NCBI RefSeq assembly: GCF_004563925.1
Contig: NZ_SPNJ01000002.1
Span: forward strand, 496,001-560,000
Reading direction: 5' to 3'
DNA length: 64,000 nt
Source: Herbaspirillum sp. 3R11
GTDB taxonomy: Bacteria; Pseudomonadota; Gammaproteobacteria; Burkholderiales; Burkholderiaceae_D
Numbering within the stretch: position 1 is the first letter of the stretch; each line of letters opens with the position of its first letter. The notes beneath the pieces were generated by a model. That model made no database searches, was not told the DNA's origin, and was given only the letters and a program-made list of their open reading frames with translations. Of the stretch, positions 19,347 to 28,616 are shown piece by piece. The translations under genes and the position numbers were made by a program.

Positions 19347-20366
19347 TTATTTAGCTGCTTGTGTAGAAGCCGTCGGCGTCAGCGTGTTGCTCAGACCAAG
19401 CCGCACGCCCTCTTCCATGATGTTCCAGCGCCCCTCCTGTTTCCATTGCGCTGAATTGTGCAGCCAGGCTTGTGCACTCTTCCTGTCACCGGATTTGTAG
19501 GCGGCCCAGGCAATCAGGCCCCAAGGGAAATGATCCACCTTCCCTTCCAGCCATGACTTTCCGTACTTGCTGCGCCAGCTCTGCCAATCGTGTTCGCGCG
19601 CCTTGCCCGTGCGCACGTCGTAGATCAACGGATAGATAGGCGCTACCGCATAGGGATAAAAGGCATAGGGAGTAGATGGGATGCTTGCGGCCGTCGGCTC
19701 CAGTTTCTGATCAGGCATGTACCCATAGTTGCGCTGCAAGGCGCTCAGCATGACTTCCGGTCCCGGCAATTTTGCCAGTACGTCGACATGACGCCTGAAT
19801 ACGTTCTCATCGGCGCGCAGGCTTTGCAGAAATGCCATCACCTCGACGTTGTCCGCAAAATAAGCAGCCGGCTGACCGAAGATGGCGCGGAAGCTTTGTC
19901 GCTGCGGCTCCCATAGCGTCGCCAGGTTATCCAGAGCCTTGTGGCAGCTCGCATCGAGTTCGCGATGGGTGGGAAGGATTTCGCTGCCTAGTGCGCACCA
20001 TAGAACGGCAAGGGAATCATCTGCATCGCTCGGCCCGCAGGCCAGCCAGCGGCTTCCTCCGCTGCGGCAAATGCGCGGAAACGGTCCGTTGGCTTGCTGA
20101 AACGGCAGCATCCACGTGGCGAATTTCTCTGCCTGGCTATGCACGTCAACGCCGAGGCGATGTGCCACCAGCAAGGCCTTGATCGCAGAATAGGGCTCGA
20201 CGTAGTCGCCCTGCGCAAATACTGTCAGCGCGCCGTCGGCCATCGTAAAATCAGAGAATGGCGCCGCTGCAGCGGCGGAAGATACGGAAGGTGCGGGAGG
20301 TGCGGCCTGCACGTTGCCGGCCCATAAAGCGACCGAAAGCAAACAGCCGAAAAATTTAAATACCAA
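19347..20366 (-). CDS. Secreted protein of unknown function, possible alpha/alpha-toroid polysaccharide-processing protein
   Basis: From the TTG at 20366 (AGGAG eight bases before) the protein has 339 residues and a classical signal peptide, MVFKFFGCLLSVALWAGNVQA, cut before APP. A TTG at 20387 is in frame but lacks a ribosome site. The mature part has Trp- and helix-rich stretches (FATWMLPFQQANGPFPRI, DADDSLAVLWCALGSE, FPWGLIAWAAYKSGD) reminiscent of six-hairpin toroid folds of glycoside hydrolases such as GH8, but no catalytic signature could be matched with certainty. It overlaps the end of the beta-helix gene by 11 bases. A periplasmic polymer-trimming or scaffold role is an inference from context. 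Confidence 0.7.
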   Translation of the reverse strand: MVFKFFGCLLSVALWAGNVQAAPPAPSVSSAAAAAPFSDFTMADGALTVFAQGDYVEPYSAIKALLVAHRLGVDVHSQAEKFATWMLPFQQANGPFPRICRSGGSRWLACGPSDADDSLAVLWCALGSEILPTHRELDASCHKALDNLATLWEPQRQSFRAIFGQPAAYFADNVEVMAFLQSLRADENVFRRHVDVLAKLPGPEVMLSALQRNYGYMPDQKLEPTAASIPSTPYAFYPYAVAPIYPLIYDVRTGKAREHDWQSWRSKYGKSWLEGKVDHFPWGLIAWAAYKSGDRKSAQAWLHNSAQWKQEGRWNIMEEGVRLGLSNTLTPTASTQAAK

Positions 20367-21438
20367 GTGGAATCTCCTCGAAGACAACGTAAGCGCTGTC
20401 CTGTGTGGTCACGACGCCGTGAATCACGACGCCTTGGGCCACGACCAGCTTGCGGCAAATGATCGTGGTGGGAATGGCGGCGCTGCCGATGATGGAATTG
20501 GGGCCGATGATGATGTCGTCTTCGCTGATCAACGGTCCGACGATGGCGCAGCCGGCGCCGATGACGATGCCTTTGCCGGAGATCACGCTGCCGGCGACGC
20601 TGACGCTCTCTTGCAAACGCAGATAGTCATGCGCTTTGATGCTGCCGGAAATGGTGCTGCCGGCGGCGATCTGGGCAGAGCCCCTGACCACGAAATCACC
20701 GTCGCAAGGAATCTCGTCCGAGATGGTGGTATCGCTGTCGAACAGATAGCGTTTGCTGTTGGGAAGCAGTAAGGCATCGACCTCGGTGGCGACGACATGT
20801 GCATCGTCTCTTTCGCCGAAATACATTACCGGCGCGCCGGCGCGGATGAACTGGCTGTTGTCGGAGAATCGGATGCTGCTCAGCGCGGTGATGCGTCCAT
20901 GGACCGTCAGGTCGCGGTCGGCCGTGATGGTATCGGCGTCGACCCAACGATGAATCAATACGTTCTGCGCCAGCTGCATGTGCTGCTTGGCGCAGCATGA
21001 GCGCAGTTGAGCACTAGAACCGACCTTGATGTCCTTCAACGCGAAAATATCAGCGAGCGTTTCGCATCCGGCGGCGATCTGCGCCCGGTCGGCGAAGATC
21101 GCGATATGGGCAAGCTTGCCTGCGGCCTGCAGCTCCGCCCCGGTCGCCAATACATCCAGGCCATCGTCATCGTGCAAGATGGTGACCTGCGTGCCGTTGT
21201 GGAACAGGCTCTTGCCGATGCGGTGCAACTCGTCGGTTGTCGGCGCCGGCCCCAGCAATTTCCCGATCAGCGTGCGCAAGGAGTCCGCAAAGTGGCGCAA
21301 CTCATGGGTGGCGTTCTGGTCGATGGGAAGCGGTGCGTCATCCGTCGGCGCCAGCCACTCGCGCAGCGTCGGTACGAACGGCAGCACCATCATCGTCATG
21401 GCCGTGAAGAACAAGCCCAGTTGTGAAAAATGATTCAT
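20356..21438 (-). CDS. Membrane-anchored polymer-forming/beta-helix (bactofilin-like) protein
   Basis: A 360-residue protein with an N-terminal membrane segment (residues 5-25, LGLFFTAMTMMVLPFVPTL), an alpha/beta-like middle (about 50-130), and a C-terminal right- or left-handed beta-helix made of short hydrophobic repeats (DFVVRGSAQIAAGSTISGSIKAHDYLRLQ, ISGKGIVIGAGCAIVGPLISEDDIIIGPNSIIGSA). This pattern is seen in bactofilin/polymer-forming proteins and hexapeptide transferases. No acyl-transferase His motif is evident, so structural or binding use seems likelier than catalysis. Its ATG overlaps the GT2 stop (4 bases) and its end overlaps the next gene, so it is translationally coupled on both sides. 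Confidence 0.75.
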   Translation of the reverse strand: MNHFSQLGLFFTAMTMMVLPFVPTLREWLAPTDDAPLPIDQNATHELRHFADSLRTLIGKLLGPAPTTDELHRIGKSLFHNGTQVTILHDDDGLDVLATGAELQAAGKLAHIAIFADRAQIAAGCETLADIFALKDIKVGSSAQLRSCCAKQHMQLAQNVLIHRWVDADTITADRDLTVHGRITALSSIRFSDNSQFIRAGAPVMYFGERDDAHVVATEVDALLLPNSKRYLFDSDTTISDEIPCDGDFVVRGSAQIAAGSTISGSIKAHDYLRLQESVSVAGSVISGKGIVIGAGCAIVGPLISEDDIIIGPNSIIGSAAIPTTIICRKLVVAQGVVIHGVVTTQDSAYVVFEEIPLGI

Positions 21439-22919
21439 GTCGTCACGCTCTCAGATATCGGTGGCAGGGATGGCGGAGCTGGCGCCAGTGCCTCGGTGAC
21501 CGGCATCAGCGCCACCGTGTCGACATAGGCAGCGCTGGTGGCGATGGTCATGCGGCGGAAACGTTCGGTCTTGTGCCACATCAGTTCCTCGCGACGAAAA
21601 TAATCAAACAGCTGCTTCACGGCGGCCTTCGAAATGCTCACCATACTGATGAGAAAGCCCAGCATCGACAGCGGCAGCAGACGGATCCGATTGCGATTTC
21701 CATCAAGATAGGTCGCGGCGGCGATTTCAAAGAACGCGGCATTGTTTCCGAGCGAGCTATGCGCGACCAGCGCAAAGAATGCCAGCCACCCAAGCACCCA
21801 GTGGTGCGGCGATATGAAGAACAACACGGTCGCCAGTATCCATCCCACCACCAGAATCGGCGACATCATGAAGACACCCAGCAAAATCGCGCCGTCCACG
21901 CGCTCACGGGTACGCAGTCTGGAGTTGAAGATCAACTTGATGATGTTCTTGTTCATCACCTGATTGTGTCCACTCGACCAACGGCTGATCTGGCCGATGC
22001 GCACCCGCCAGGTCTCCGGCACTTCTTCGTAGCATTCGGAGCGGTTTTGATACACCGTCTTCCAGCCGTTCTGTAAAAATCGGAAGGTGATGTCTGTATC
22101 TTCTGCCAGCATGTCGACGTCCCAGCCGCCGATTTCTTCCAGCGCCCGGCGGCGCACTGCGCCGACCGTTCCGCCGTATTGCGGCACCAGTCCGAGGTTC
22201 ATGCGGGCCGCCTGGTCGACCTGATAGCCCCCCGCCCGTTCCAAATCCAGCAAACGTGTCAACAGGTTGTGACCGACGTTGAGCGGCACCACGCGTCCCA
22301 TGACGGCGGCCACTTCCGGATCGAACAAAGGCGCCACCAATTGCTTGATCAGGCCGCGCGCCGGCAAGTAGTCCGCATCGAAAATGACGATGACTTCCGC
22401 ATTTACGAGCGCGGTAGCGTCTTTCAAAGCGGCGGCCTTTCCCGGTCGCCCTTCGGTGCGATGAAATGGCGTGAAGCGGCCAGGATTGGCCGCGGCGATA
22501 CGGTCGATGATCATGCGCGTGTCGTCGGTCGAGCGATCATTGACGGGCATCAGAATCAGGCGATCGCTTGGATAGTCGACATTCAGTAACGCCGTGAGCG
22601 AATCGGCGATGACCAGTTCTTCATTATGGGCTGCAATGAAGACGACAACGGTGGGCCAGTTTCCCGCTTCGATGTCGAGATAAGGCTGGCGCTGCCGGCC
22701 GAACAGCCGCGCAAAGGTAAATACGTAATGGCGCGTCGTAAACACGATCAACATCACCACGATCATTGCCAACATGACTGTCAGCGTGCGTAGCAGCAAG
22801 GGATGTTCGGCCGGCGGCGGCGCTTCGATCACCAGTGCCTGTGCGGATGCCAATACAGGAAAGACGATCGCCGACAGGCCGGCGATGATTGCATTTCGGG
22901 CAGGGAAATGTACTCTCAT
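21435..22919 (-). CDS. Membrane-embedded family 2 glycosyltransferase (processive polysaccharide synthase type)
   Basis: From the ATG at 22919 the protein has 494 residues. Two hydrophobic segments precede the catalytic domain (about 10-28 and 43-62). The GT2 residues are all present: Asp128 in NDRS, the DxD at 181-183 (FDADY), the base in EDTD at 273-276, and QISRW at 310-314 (QxxRW of processive synthases such as cellulose, hyaluronan, PNAG and NfrB enzymes). Three or more membrane helices follow (about 345-365, 370-392, 405-430). The start lies one base after the wecB stop, so the pair is coupled. It probably polymerises the ManNAc-type sugar supplied by WecB, or a related HexNAc. No PilZ domain is attached. 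Confidence 0.9.
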   Translation of the reverse strand: MRVHFPARNAIIAGLSAIVFPVLASAQALVIEAPPPAEHPLLLRTLTVMLAMIVVMLIVFTTRHYVFTFARLFGRQRQPYLDIEAGNWPTVVVFIAAHNEELVIADSLTALLNVDYPSDRLILMPVNDRSTDDTRMIIDRIAAANPGRFTPFHRTEGRPGKAAALKDATALVNAEVIVIFDADYLPARGLIKQLVAPLFDPEVAAVMGRVVPLNVGHNLLTRLLDLERAGGYQVDQAARMNLGLVPQYGGTVGAVRRRALEEIGGWDVDMLAEDTDITFRFLQNGWKTVYQNRSECYEEVPETWRVRIGQISRWSSGHNQVMNKNIIKLIFNSRLRTRERVDGAILLGVFMMSPILVVGWILATVLFFISPHHWVLGWLAFFALVAHSSLGNNAAFFEIAAATYLDGNRNRIRLLPLSMLGFLISMVSISKAAVKQLFDYFRREELMWHKTERFRRMTIATSAAYVDTVALMPVTEALAPAPPSLPPISESVTT

Positions 22920-22920
22920 C

Positions 22921-24087
22921 TTATGCGGCCCGCACCAGAAATTCTCTTTCGCTGTACGGATTGAATTCACTGATCTCTCGGCCCATGAGCGTATCGACGA
23001 TACGTTTGCAGGCAAGTCCGTCGCCGTAAGGATTGTTGGTCTGCGAAGCACGCATATAATCGGCTCGCCGGTCATAGAGACGCGCTACAGCCGCAATGAT
23101 GCGTTCCGCAGTCGTCCCGACCAGTTGCACGGTGCCGGCCGCAACCGCCTCCGGGCGCTCCGTCACATCGCGCATGACCAGCACCGGCTTGCCAAGCGAT
23201 GGCGCTTCTTCCTGCACCCCGCCGGAATCAGTAAGGATGACGTAGGCGCGCTGCATCAGGCGAACGAACGACAAATAATCCAGGGGGTCGATCAGATGCA
23301 CGTTCTTCAGTCCTGACAGGATACGGTTGACAGGTTCCTGCACGTTCGGATTCAGGTGAACCGGGTAGACGATTTCCATGTCGCTGCGTCGCGCCAGCGC
23401 TGCCAATGCATTGCAGATGCCGAGGAAACCTTCACCGAAATTCTCACGGCGATGGCCGGTCACCAGCAGCAGCTTGCGATCGGGGTCCAATGTCGGCAGG
23501 CGGGCATCGACGCTGGCAGCAAGTTGCGGATTTTCATTGAGGCGCCTGGTGGTCATTTCCAGCGCATCTATCACGGTATTGCCGGTGACCACGACGCGAC
23601 CATGGAGGTTCTCCAGCTTCAGATGGTTGCGGGCACCGACGGTCGGCACCAGCAACACATCCGAGATCACATCAAGTACGCGGCGGTTCATCTCTTCCGG
23701 CCAAGGCTGCGATAGATCGCCGGTACGCAGGCCCGCCTCGACGTGGGCCACAGGAATACGTCGATGGAAGGCCGCCAGGCCCGAAATGGTGGCTGTGGTT
23801 GTATCGCCATGTACGAGCACGCGATCCGGATTGACCTGCTCAAGTATCGGATCCAATGCAGTAAAGATGCGTGATCCGATGCTGTTGAGCGTCTGGTTCG
23901 GGGCCATGATGTCCAGATCGTAATCGGCAGTAATGTCGAACACGTCCATCACTTGCTGCAACATGGTCCGATGTTGCCCGGTCACGCATATCAGCGAGGT
24001 GACGCCGCTTTCGAGCGCCAGTCGTTTGACGAGGGGCGCCATCTTGATGGCTTCGGGACGGGTTCCAAATATGGATAGAATTTTCAT
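22921..24087 (-). CDS. wecB: UDP-N-acetylglucosamine 2-epimerase (non-hydrolysing)
   Basis: Converts UDP-GlcNAc to UDP-ManNAc. The protein is 388 residues from the ATG at 24087 (AAAGGAAG ribosome site), normal for the family. Family motifs seen: FGTRPEAIKMAPL at the N-terminus, HVEAGLRTGD near 95, PEEMNRR near 110, GHRREN near 210 and TDSGGVQEEA near 287. It is the first gene of a seven-gene operon whose next gene is a processive-type GT2 synthase, so it supplies the donor for a dedicated polymer. In E. coli the same epimerase is needed for the NfrA/NfrB glycan used by phage N4. Confidence 0.95.
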   Translation of the reverse strand: MKILSIFGTRPEAIKMAPLVKRLALESGVTSLICVTGQHRTMLQQVMDVFDITADYDLDIMAPNQTLNSIGSRIFTALDPILEQVNPDRVLVHGDTTTATISGLAAFHRRIPVAHVEAGLRTGDLSQPWPEEMNRRVLDVISDVLLVPTVGARNHLKLENLHGRVVVTGNTVIDALEMTTRRLNENPQLAASVDARLPTLDPDRKLLLVTGHRRENFGEGFLGICNALAALARRSDMEIVYPVHLNPNVQEPVNRILSGLKNVHLIDPLDYLSFVRLMQRAYVILTDSGGVQEEAPSLGKPVLVMRDVTERPEAVAAGTVQLVGTTAERIIAAVARLYDRRADYMRASQTNNPYGDGLACKRIVDTLMGREISEFNPYSEREFLVRAA

Positions 24088-25079
24088 TGCTTCCTTTGTA
24101 GTGACTTGTTCTCTTTGCTTAAAGGGAGGTATCTTGTGAAACCTGATGCGTTGAACTGATGCGCCTGGCGAACGGCCACACCATGTGCTCCGCTCTCCTG
24201 TCTTCAAGACAGAAAGCGAGCGGCTCCGGAATTTGCGACGCTTGCACAAATCACGTGCAGCGGCTCTCCGATGCGTCGGCCAGAAATCTGACGGTACGAA
24301 ACCTACACGGAAATTTGTGCAGTCAGAAACGTAAAATGAAAGTGAAAATTATTGTGAGAAGCACAGAACGAGATCTCTTTCGTTGCCGGAGACATGTGCT
24401 TGAAGAGTTGTTAAACCGTGGTCACTCAGGTCTTGCTGCGCCTTGAGATAGCGATGTCCGGATGCGTGCATCGGATATTCCTTGACGACATATAAAGACA
24501 TGCTTTTGAGAAGCCAGGAGCTTGAGTGTTATCAAAAATGCTTATCTAAATTTATTCAGATTGAACGCAAACTTAAATTCCGGAGGTGACAGCAGCTTGA
24601 AGACCGTAGTATGCGTTTCTCTATTTCTTGCATCTTTGCAATAGGACCTTGGTGGGGGACCAAGGGGTTCACTCGCACTGTTCGGTTTACCTTTTTGGTG
24701 GCAAGTGGATTTGGGTACGCATCCGCAGTATCCCGTAATTGGAATAAATCCGTGATCAGCGAACGCCTCTATTCCGTGTAGGCGGGAAGGCGTAAAAAAC
24801 TCTATGTTTGATACACACGCATGTATCTCCATAGCGGGGGCGCCGTTTCGCTTACGTGGGAAATTTGCTGAAGAGAAACATTGCTTTTACCGATAATTCA
24901 GATGCGAGTGTGAGGATGATTTTCTATCTTTTCTCGCGAAAGGTGCTCTCTCGCATTCCGTTTTGACATTCACCTAAATGTTGCCAATGAAATGGAGCAG
25001 ACGCGGTGACGGCTTACGTCGGCTTACGGCCAGAAGCAGACGTCCGAAAACCGAGAGCCCGCAAGCGAGCTCTTGGTTT
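24088..25079. other. About 1 kb upstream of the wecB operon without a convincing gene
   Basis: AT-rich DNA containing the presumed promoter of the wecB operon. A 96-codon open frame on the minus strand (24542-24832, MEIHACVSNIEFF...) has no ribosome site, recognisable motif or typical composition and is not called. Positions 25028-25041 hold GGCCAGAAGCAGAC, a short sequence that recurs near 59703 and 63973. Confidence 0.5.
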
Positions 25080-25885
25080 CTAAACTATCTGCAGCCGCGC
25101 CACTCCATGCGGTGTTCTTGTGCGCGAATCTCCAGCAGTCAGCGCAACTAAACCATCGCTCAACTTGAAAGTCGACACGATCCCGGTCAGTGCCGTCGCC
25201 TGTTCCATCATCGCATTGGCAGCCGCGGCCGTTTTTTCCACTAGCGCGGAGTTTTGCTGAGTAGCTTCGTCCATCTGGATGATGGCGAGATTCACCTGTG
25301 CGACACCATGGCTTTTGTCCTGACTCGTGGCGGAAATTTCAGCAACAACGTCTGTGACGAGTTTGACGCTTGTCACGACCTCCACCATCGTCTGGCTTGC
25401 CTGCTCGACCAATTGGCTGTCGCGTTCGACCTTTGACACCGAATCGTTGATCAACACGGTGATCTCTTTTGCCGCAGCGGCGCTACGCTGCGCCAGGCGG
25501 CGCACTTCAGATGCCACGACCGCAAAGCCGCGGCATTGTTCGCCGGCGCGGGCGGCTTCGACCGCTGCATTGAGCGCCAGGATGTTGGTCTGAAACGCGA
25601 TGCCGTCGATGACACTGATGATGTCGACGATCTTGCGTGACGAGTCATTGATCCCAACCATCGTTGTGACGACCTGGCCCCACCACTTCGCGGCCCTGGA
25701 TAGCTACATCGGACGCAGATACTGCCAGCTGACTCGCTTGCCTTGCGTTGTCGGCGTTTTGCTTGACAGTTGATGTGATCTGCTCCATTGCTGAAGCGGT
25801 CTCTTCCAGCGAACCTGCCTGCTGCTCGGTTCTGGCCGAAAGATCGAGGTTTCCCGAAGCAATTTCTGAGGAGGCGCGCTCTAAC
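25080..25885 (-). pseudogene. Methyl-accepting chemotaxis protein, frameshifted and N-terminally truncated
   Basis: Read leftwards, residues like [38 protein letters not shown] and [15 protein letters not shown] are in one frame from about 25885 to 25685. The signalling tip ([20 protein letters not shown]) and the C-terminal methylation helix continue in another frame from 25661 to 25080. The shift is one extra base in GTGGTGGGGCCAGGTCGTC near 25680. The membrane, sensor and HAMP parts are missing; homology stops near 25885, about 30 bases from a 20-mer resembling an IS21 end (25917-25936). The tip reads [10 protein letters not shown] where [10 protein letters not shown] is expected, a further sign of decay. 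The gene was probably broken by the event that brought in the adjacent island. Confidence 0.88.
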
Positions 25886-25916
25886 GGGCGTTCACTTCAT
25901 AAGTGGCTAGATGATT

Positions 25917-25936
25917 ATCAATTTTCGATGCAAATC
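25917..25936 (-). repeat. 20-mer shared in inverse orientation with 33760-33779 (probable IS21 end remnant)
   Basis: The minus-strand sequence GATTTGCATCGAAAATTGAT is identical to plus-strand 33760-33779, and the flanks keep further similarity (GTxG before it, AGTGAAC after it). The partner copy lies about 70 bases before an IS21 istA N-terminal fragment, so both are probably the subterminal repeats of one IS21-type element. This copy abuts the truncated chemoreceptor gene. Confidence 0.6.
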
Positions 25937-26064
25937 AACAACCCACACGCAGCATTGCGGCGCACCATGAAAAAATGACGTATCGAAAGAAATAACTTTC
26001 TTCGGTTACCTCGACGGTTTACATATTCACGTATATTGTTCAGTATCAAAATTTATTCAATCGT

Positions 26065-26769
26065 ATGAATCGCTACATGTCACTGTCACCTGAACTTATC
26101 GCTTTTCTCGGGAAATCGCGTTGGCCTACCGAATTAACGGAAGACCAAATGGAACGTCTGCGGCAGAACATTTTCGAAAAGTCGTTTTCCAGTGGAACAA
26201 TTATTTATCCCAGAGGTACTCCAGCAGACCATTGGTTTGGCCTTATTGACGGTATGATAAAAGTCGATACGGTGTCGCAAGATGGGCGGTCAACAACCTT
26301 CGCTGGAGTTCCGGGTGGCGCATGGTTTGGTGAAGGCGCCGTTTTAAAGAACGAACCACGGCCATATTCCATTGTGGCTATTCGTGACAGCAAACTAGCG
26401 TTTGTACCAAAACAAACCTTTGAATGGCTGTTATCCCAGAGCACTTCATTCAGTCGCTATGTCATCGACCAGTTGAATTGGCGATGTGGCTATTACGTCG
26501 CATTAATCGAAAATCGCCGCTTACGCGAAGCCCCTGCAAGAGTTGCATTCTGCTTATCGGAATTATTTAATCCACAGCTATATCCATCCACAGAGCAAGC
26601 ATTACCTTTGTCTCAAGAGGAAATTGGGAGGCTGTCCGGGCTTTCCAGACAAAATACGAACCGCGCTTTGCGTGAACTGGCGGATATGAAATTACTCTCT
26701 GTCGAGTATGGTTCCGTAATCATTCTCGATTTACCTCGGCTACGAGAATACGCTCACCATGATGAGTGA
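26065..26769 (+). CDS. Crp/Fnr family transcriptional regulator
   Basis: A 234-residue regulator. The N-terminal cyclic-nucleotide-binding-like beta-roll spans about residues 28-125 (IIYPRGTPADHWFGLIDGMIKV, GAWFGEGAVLKNEPRPYSIVA), then the dimer helix and a C-terminal winged HTH (LSQEEIGRLSGLSRQNTNRALREL, about 187-210). The FNR cysteine cluster is absent, so it is not an oxygen sensor of FNR type. The cAMP-contact Arg/Ser pair of CRP is also not obvious. It is convergent with the acyl-CoA synthetase gene and shares its bidirectional terminator. It may regulate the adjacent acyl-CoA genes, but the target is unknown. Confidence 0.92.
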   Translation: MNRYMSLSPELIAFLGKSRWPTELTEDQMERLRQNIFEKSFSSGTIIYPRGTPADHWFGLIDGMIKVDTVSQDGRSTTFAGVPGGAWFGEGAVLKNEPRPYSIVAIRDSKLAFVPKQTFEWLLSQSTSFSRYVIDQLNWRCGYYVALIENRRLREAPARVAFCLSELFNPQLYPSTEQALPLSQEEIGRLSGLSRQNTNRALRELADMKLLSVEYGSVIILDLPRLREYAHHDE

Positions 26770-26808
26770 CGGCGATTAAGATGCATGTAAGTTTTAGAAG
26801 TCCAATAT

Positions 26809-26838
26809 AAAACGGCGCTCTTCTGAGCGCCGTTTTAG
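26809..26838. terminator. Bidirectional terminator between the Crp-type gene and the acyl-CoA synthetase
   Basis: A perfect 10-base stem (AACGGCGCTC at 26811-26820, GAGCGCCGTT at 26825-26834) with a TTCT loop is flanked by A-rich and T-rich sequence, so it can end transcription from both convergent genes. Confidence 0.9.
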
Positions 26839-26841
26839 CAT

Positions 26842-28497
26842 CTAAGCTTTTGCAAGCTCCGTAATTGCAGCCCGGCTTCCAGCTAATTCCCGGAGACGGA
26901 ATTTTTGTATTTTCCCTGTGCCGGTTTTAGGAAGCTCACAAAACATGACCTTCTTGGGGCATTTGAAATGCGCCAACCGCGCGCGGCAAAATGCGATGAT
27001 TTCTGCTTCACTGGGCTGCTCAACTCCCGCCTTCAGTTCAATAAACGCACATGGAGTTTCCCCCCATTTAGCATCCGGCTGGGATACCACCGCAGCAATA
27101 AGAATGGCCGGATGGCAGTGAAGAACATCTTCAACTTCGACAGAAGAGATATTCTCCCCTCCCGAAATAATGACGTCTTTCGAACGGTCTGTAATTTGCA
27201 CATATCCGTCAGCATGAACGACTGCAACATCACCGGTATGAAACCAACCGCCAGCAAAAGCATTTTCGGTAGCTTCTTCATTCTTTAAATACCCCTTCAT
27301 CACAATATTTCCCTTGAGAAGAAGCTCACCCTGGGTTTTTCCGTCGAACGGAACAGGCTCTAAAGTATCCGGGTCTGCAACCATCAACCCCTCAAGTCCA
27401 GCTGACCGATTACCTTGGCGCGCCATCAGGCGAGACTGTTCGTCTTTGTCGAGCTGCGACCAAGCCGGATTAATGTAGCAACTCACTGGGGTACCAGAGG
27501 CCTCTGTAATTCCATATACATGTTCAACTTCAAATCCTAGAGCCAGCACCGCCTTGAGAACCGCAGCCGGAGGCGGAGAGCCCGCAGTCCGAACGCGTAC
27601 GCTATGGGGTAGTGGCCGTTTTTCTGATTCAGGTGCGCTGGCGATGGAGGACAGCACTATTGGGGCTGCGCAGAAATGGTCGACGCCATGGTCGGCGATA
27701 GCATCGAAAATATTCTTGGCCGTTACTTTGCGCATGCACACATGAGTACCTGCGGCGGCTGTGATAGCCCAAGTGAAACACCATCCATTTGCGTGAAACA
27801 TTGGAAGGGTCCACAGATAGGTCGGGTTCCGAGGCATCCCCCAATCGGTGAGCTGCAGCATACTCATCACGTACGTTCCACGATGACTCGGCACGACTCC
27901 CTTCGGGTCGGAGGTTGTGCCTGAGGTGTAGTTCAATGCAATCGCATTCCACTCATCAGACGGCCATACTCCTTCAAAATCCTGCGTTCCTTCTTGAAGC
28001 AAGCGCTCGTAGTCGAGTTCACCAATCGCTTTCCCGAGAGGTGCTTCAATATCATTGATATCGATAATCAATGGTTTATTGGGCATATCGGCAGTTGCCC
28101 TTGACACCAGTTCGGAAAATTCCCGGTCGACCAGCAGAATCTTGCACTCCCCATGTTGGAGAATAAAGCGGACTCCATCCGCATCCAGGCGGCAGTTAAT
28201 GCTGTTTAGCACTGCACCGCTGAGGGGAATTCCAAAATGTGCCTCAAGCATAGCTGGTGTATTCGGCGCCAGAATTGAGACGGTATCTCCTGGCTGCACT
28301 CCCCGCTTAACCAGCGCGCTGGCTAGTCTTCGACAACGATGACGTGTTTCACTCCAAGTCTGTTGAAAGCTCCCATGGATGATTGCAATCCGGTCCGGGT
28401 ATTGCTCCGCACTACGGTCAAGGAAATGCAGCGGTGTCAGAGGAACGTAGTTTGCCGGCGTACGGGAAAGTCCATTCCCATAGATGGATTGTTGCAT
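26842..28497 (-). CDS. Acyl-CoA synthetase (AMP-forming)
   Basis: ANL-superfamily acid:CoA ligase of 551 residues, forming an acyl-CoA from a carboxylic acid, ATP and CoA. Motifs: LNYTSGTTSDPKGVV near 188-202 (P-loop), YGITEASGTP near 325, TGDVAVVHADGYVQITDRSKDVIISGGENIS near 420-450, and the C-terminal catalytic Lys in PKTGTGKIQKFRLRE near 530. AGGAG precedes the ATG at 28497. It is divergent from the nitroreductase/MFS/beta-oxidation genes and shares a control region with three copies of a 16-bp dyad (28617-28698), so it very likely activates the pathway substrate. The chain length or ring structure of that substrate cannot be read from the sequence. Confidence 0.93.
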   Translation of the reverse strand: MQQSIYGNGLSRTPANYVPLTPLHFLDRSAEQYPDRIAIIHGSFQQTWSETRHRCRRLASALVKRGVQPGDTVSILAPNTPAMLEAHFGIPLSGAVLNSINCRLDADGVRFILQHGECKILLVDREFSELVSRATADMPNKPLIIDINDIEAPLGKAIGELDYERLLQEGTQDFEGVWPSDEWNAIALNYTSGTTSDPKGVVPSHRGTYVMSMLQLTDWGMPRNPTYLWTLPMFHANGWCFTWAITAAAGTHVCMRKVTAKNIFDAIADHGVDHFCAAPIVLSSIASAPESEKRPLPHSVRVRTAGSPPPAAVLKAVLALGFEVEHVYGITEASGTPVSCYINPAWSQLDKDEQSRLMARQGNRSAGLEGLMVADPDTLEPVPFDGKTQGELLLKGNIVMKGYLKNEEATENAFAGGWFHTGDVAVVHADGYVQITDRSKDVIISGGENISSVEVEDVLHCHPAILIAAVVSQPDAKWGETPCAFIELKAGVEQPSEAEIIAFCRARLAHFKCPKKVMFCELPKTGTGKIQKFRLRELAGSRAAITELAKA

Positions 28498-28616
28498 CTC
28501 ATGTCTCCTAGATTTATTGAAATTCTTTGCGGCGATTGTTATCGCTCATGTTCTGGGGGCGAATCATAGCTTCTCGTCCTGAGTAGCGAATGTAGGCGCG
28601 GAATGCAAACTGAGAC

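Noticed and set aside
24542-24832. A 96-codon minus-strand open frame upstream of wecB
   Set aside because: No ribosome site or motif, irregular composition; could be real but nothing supports it.
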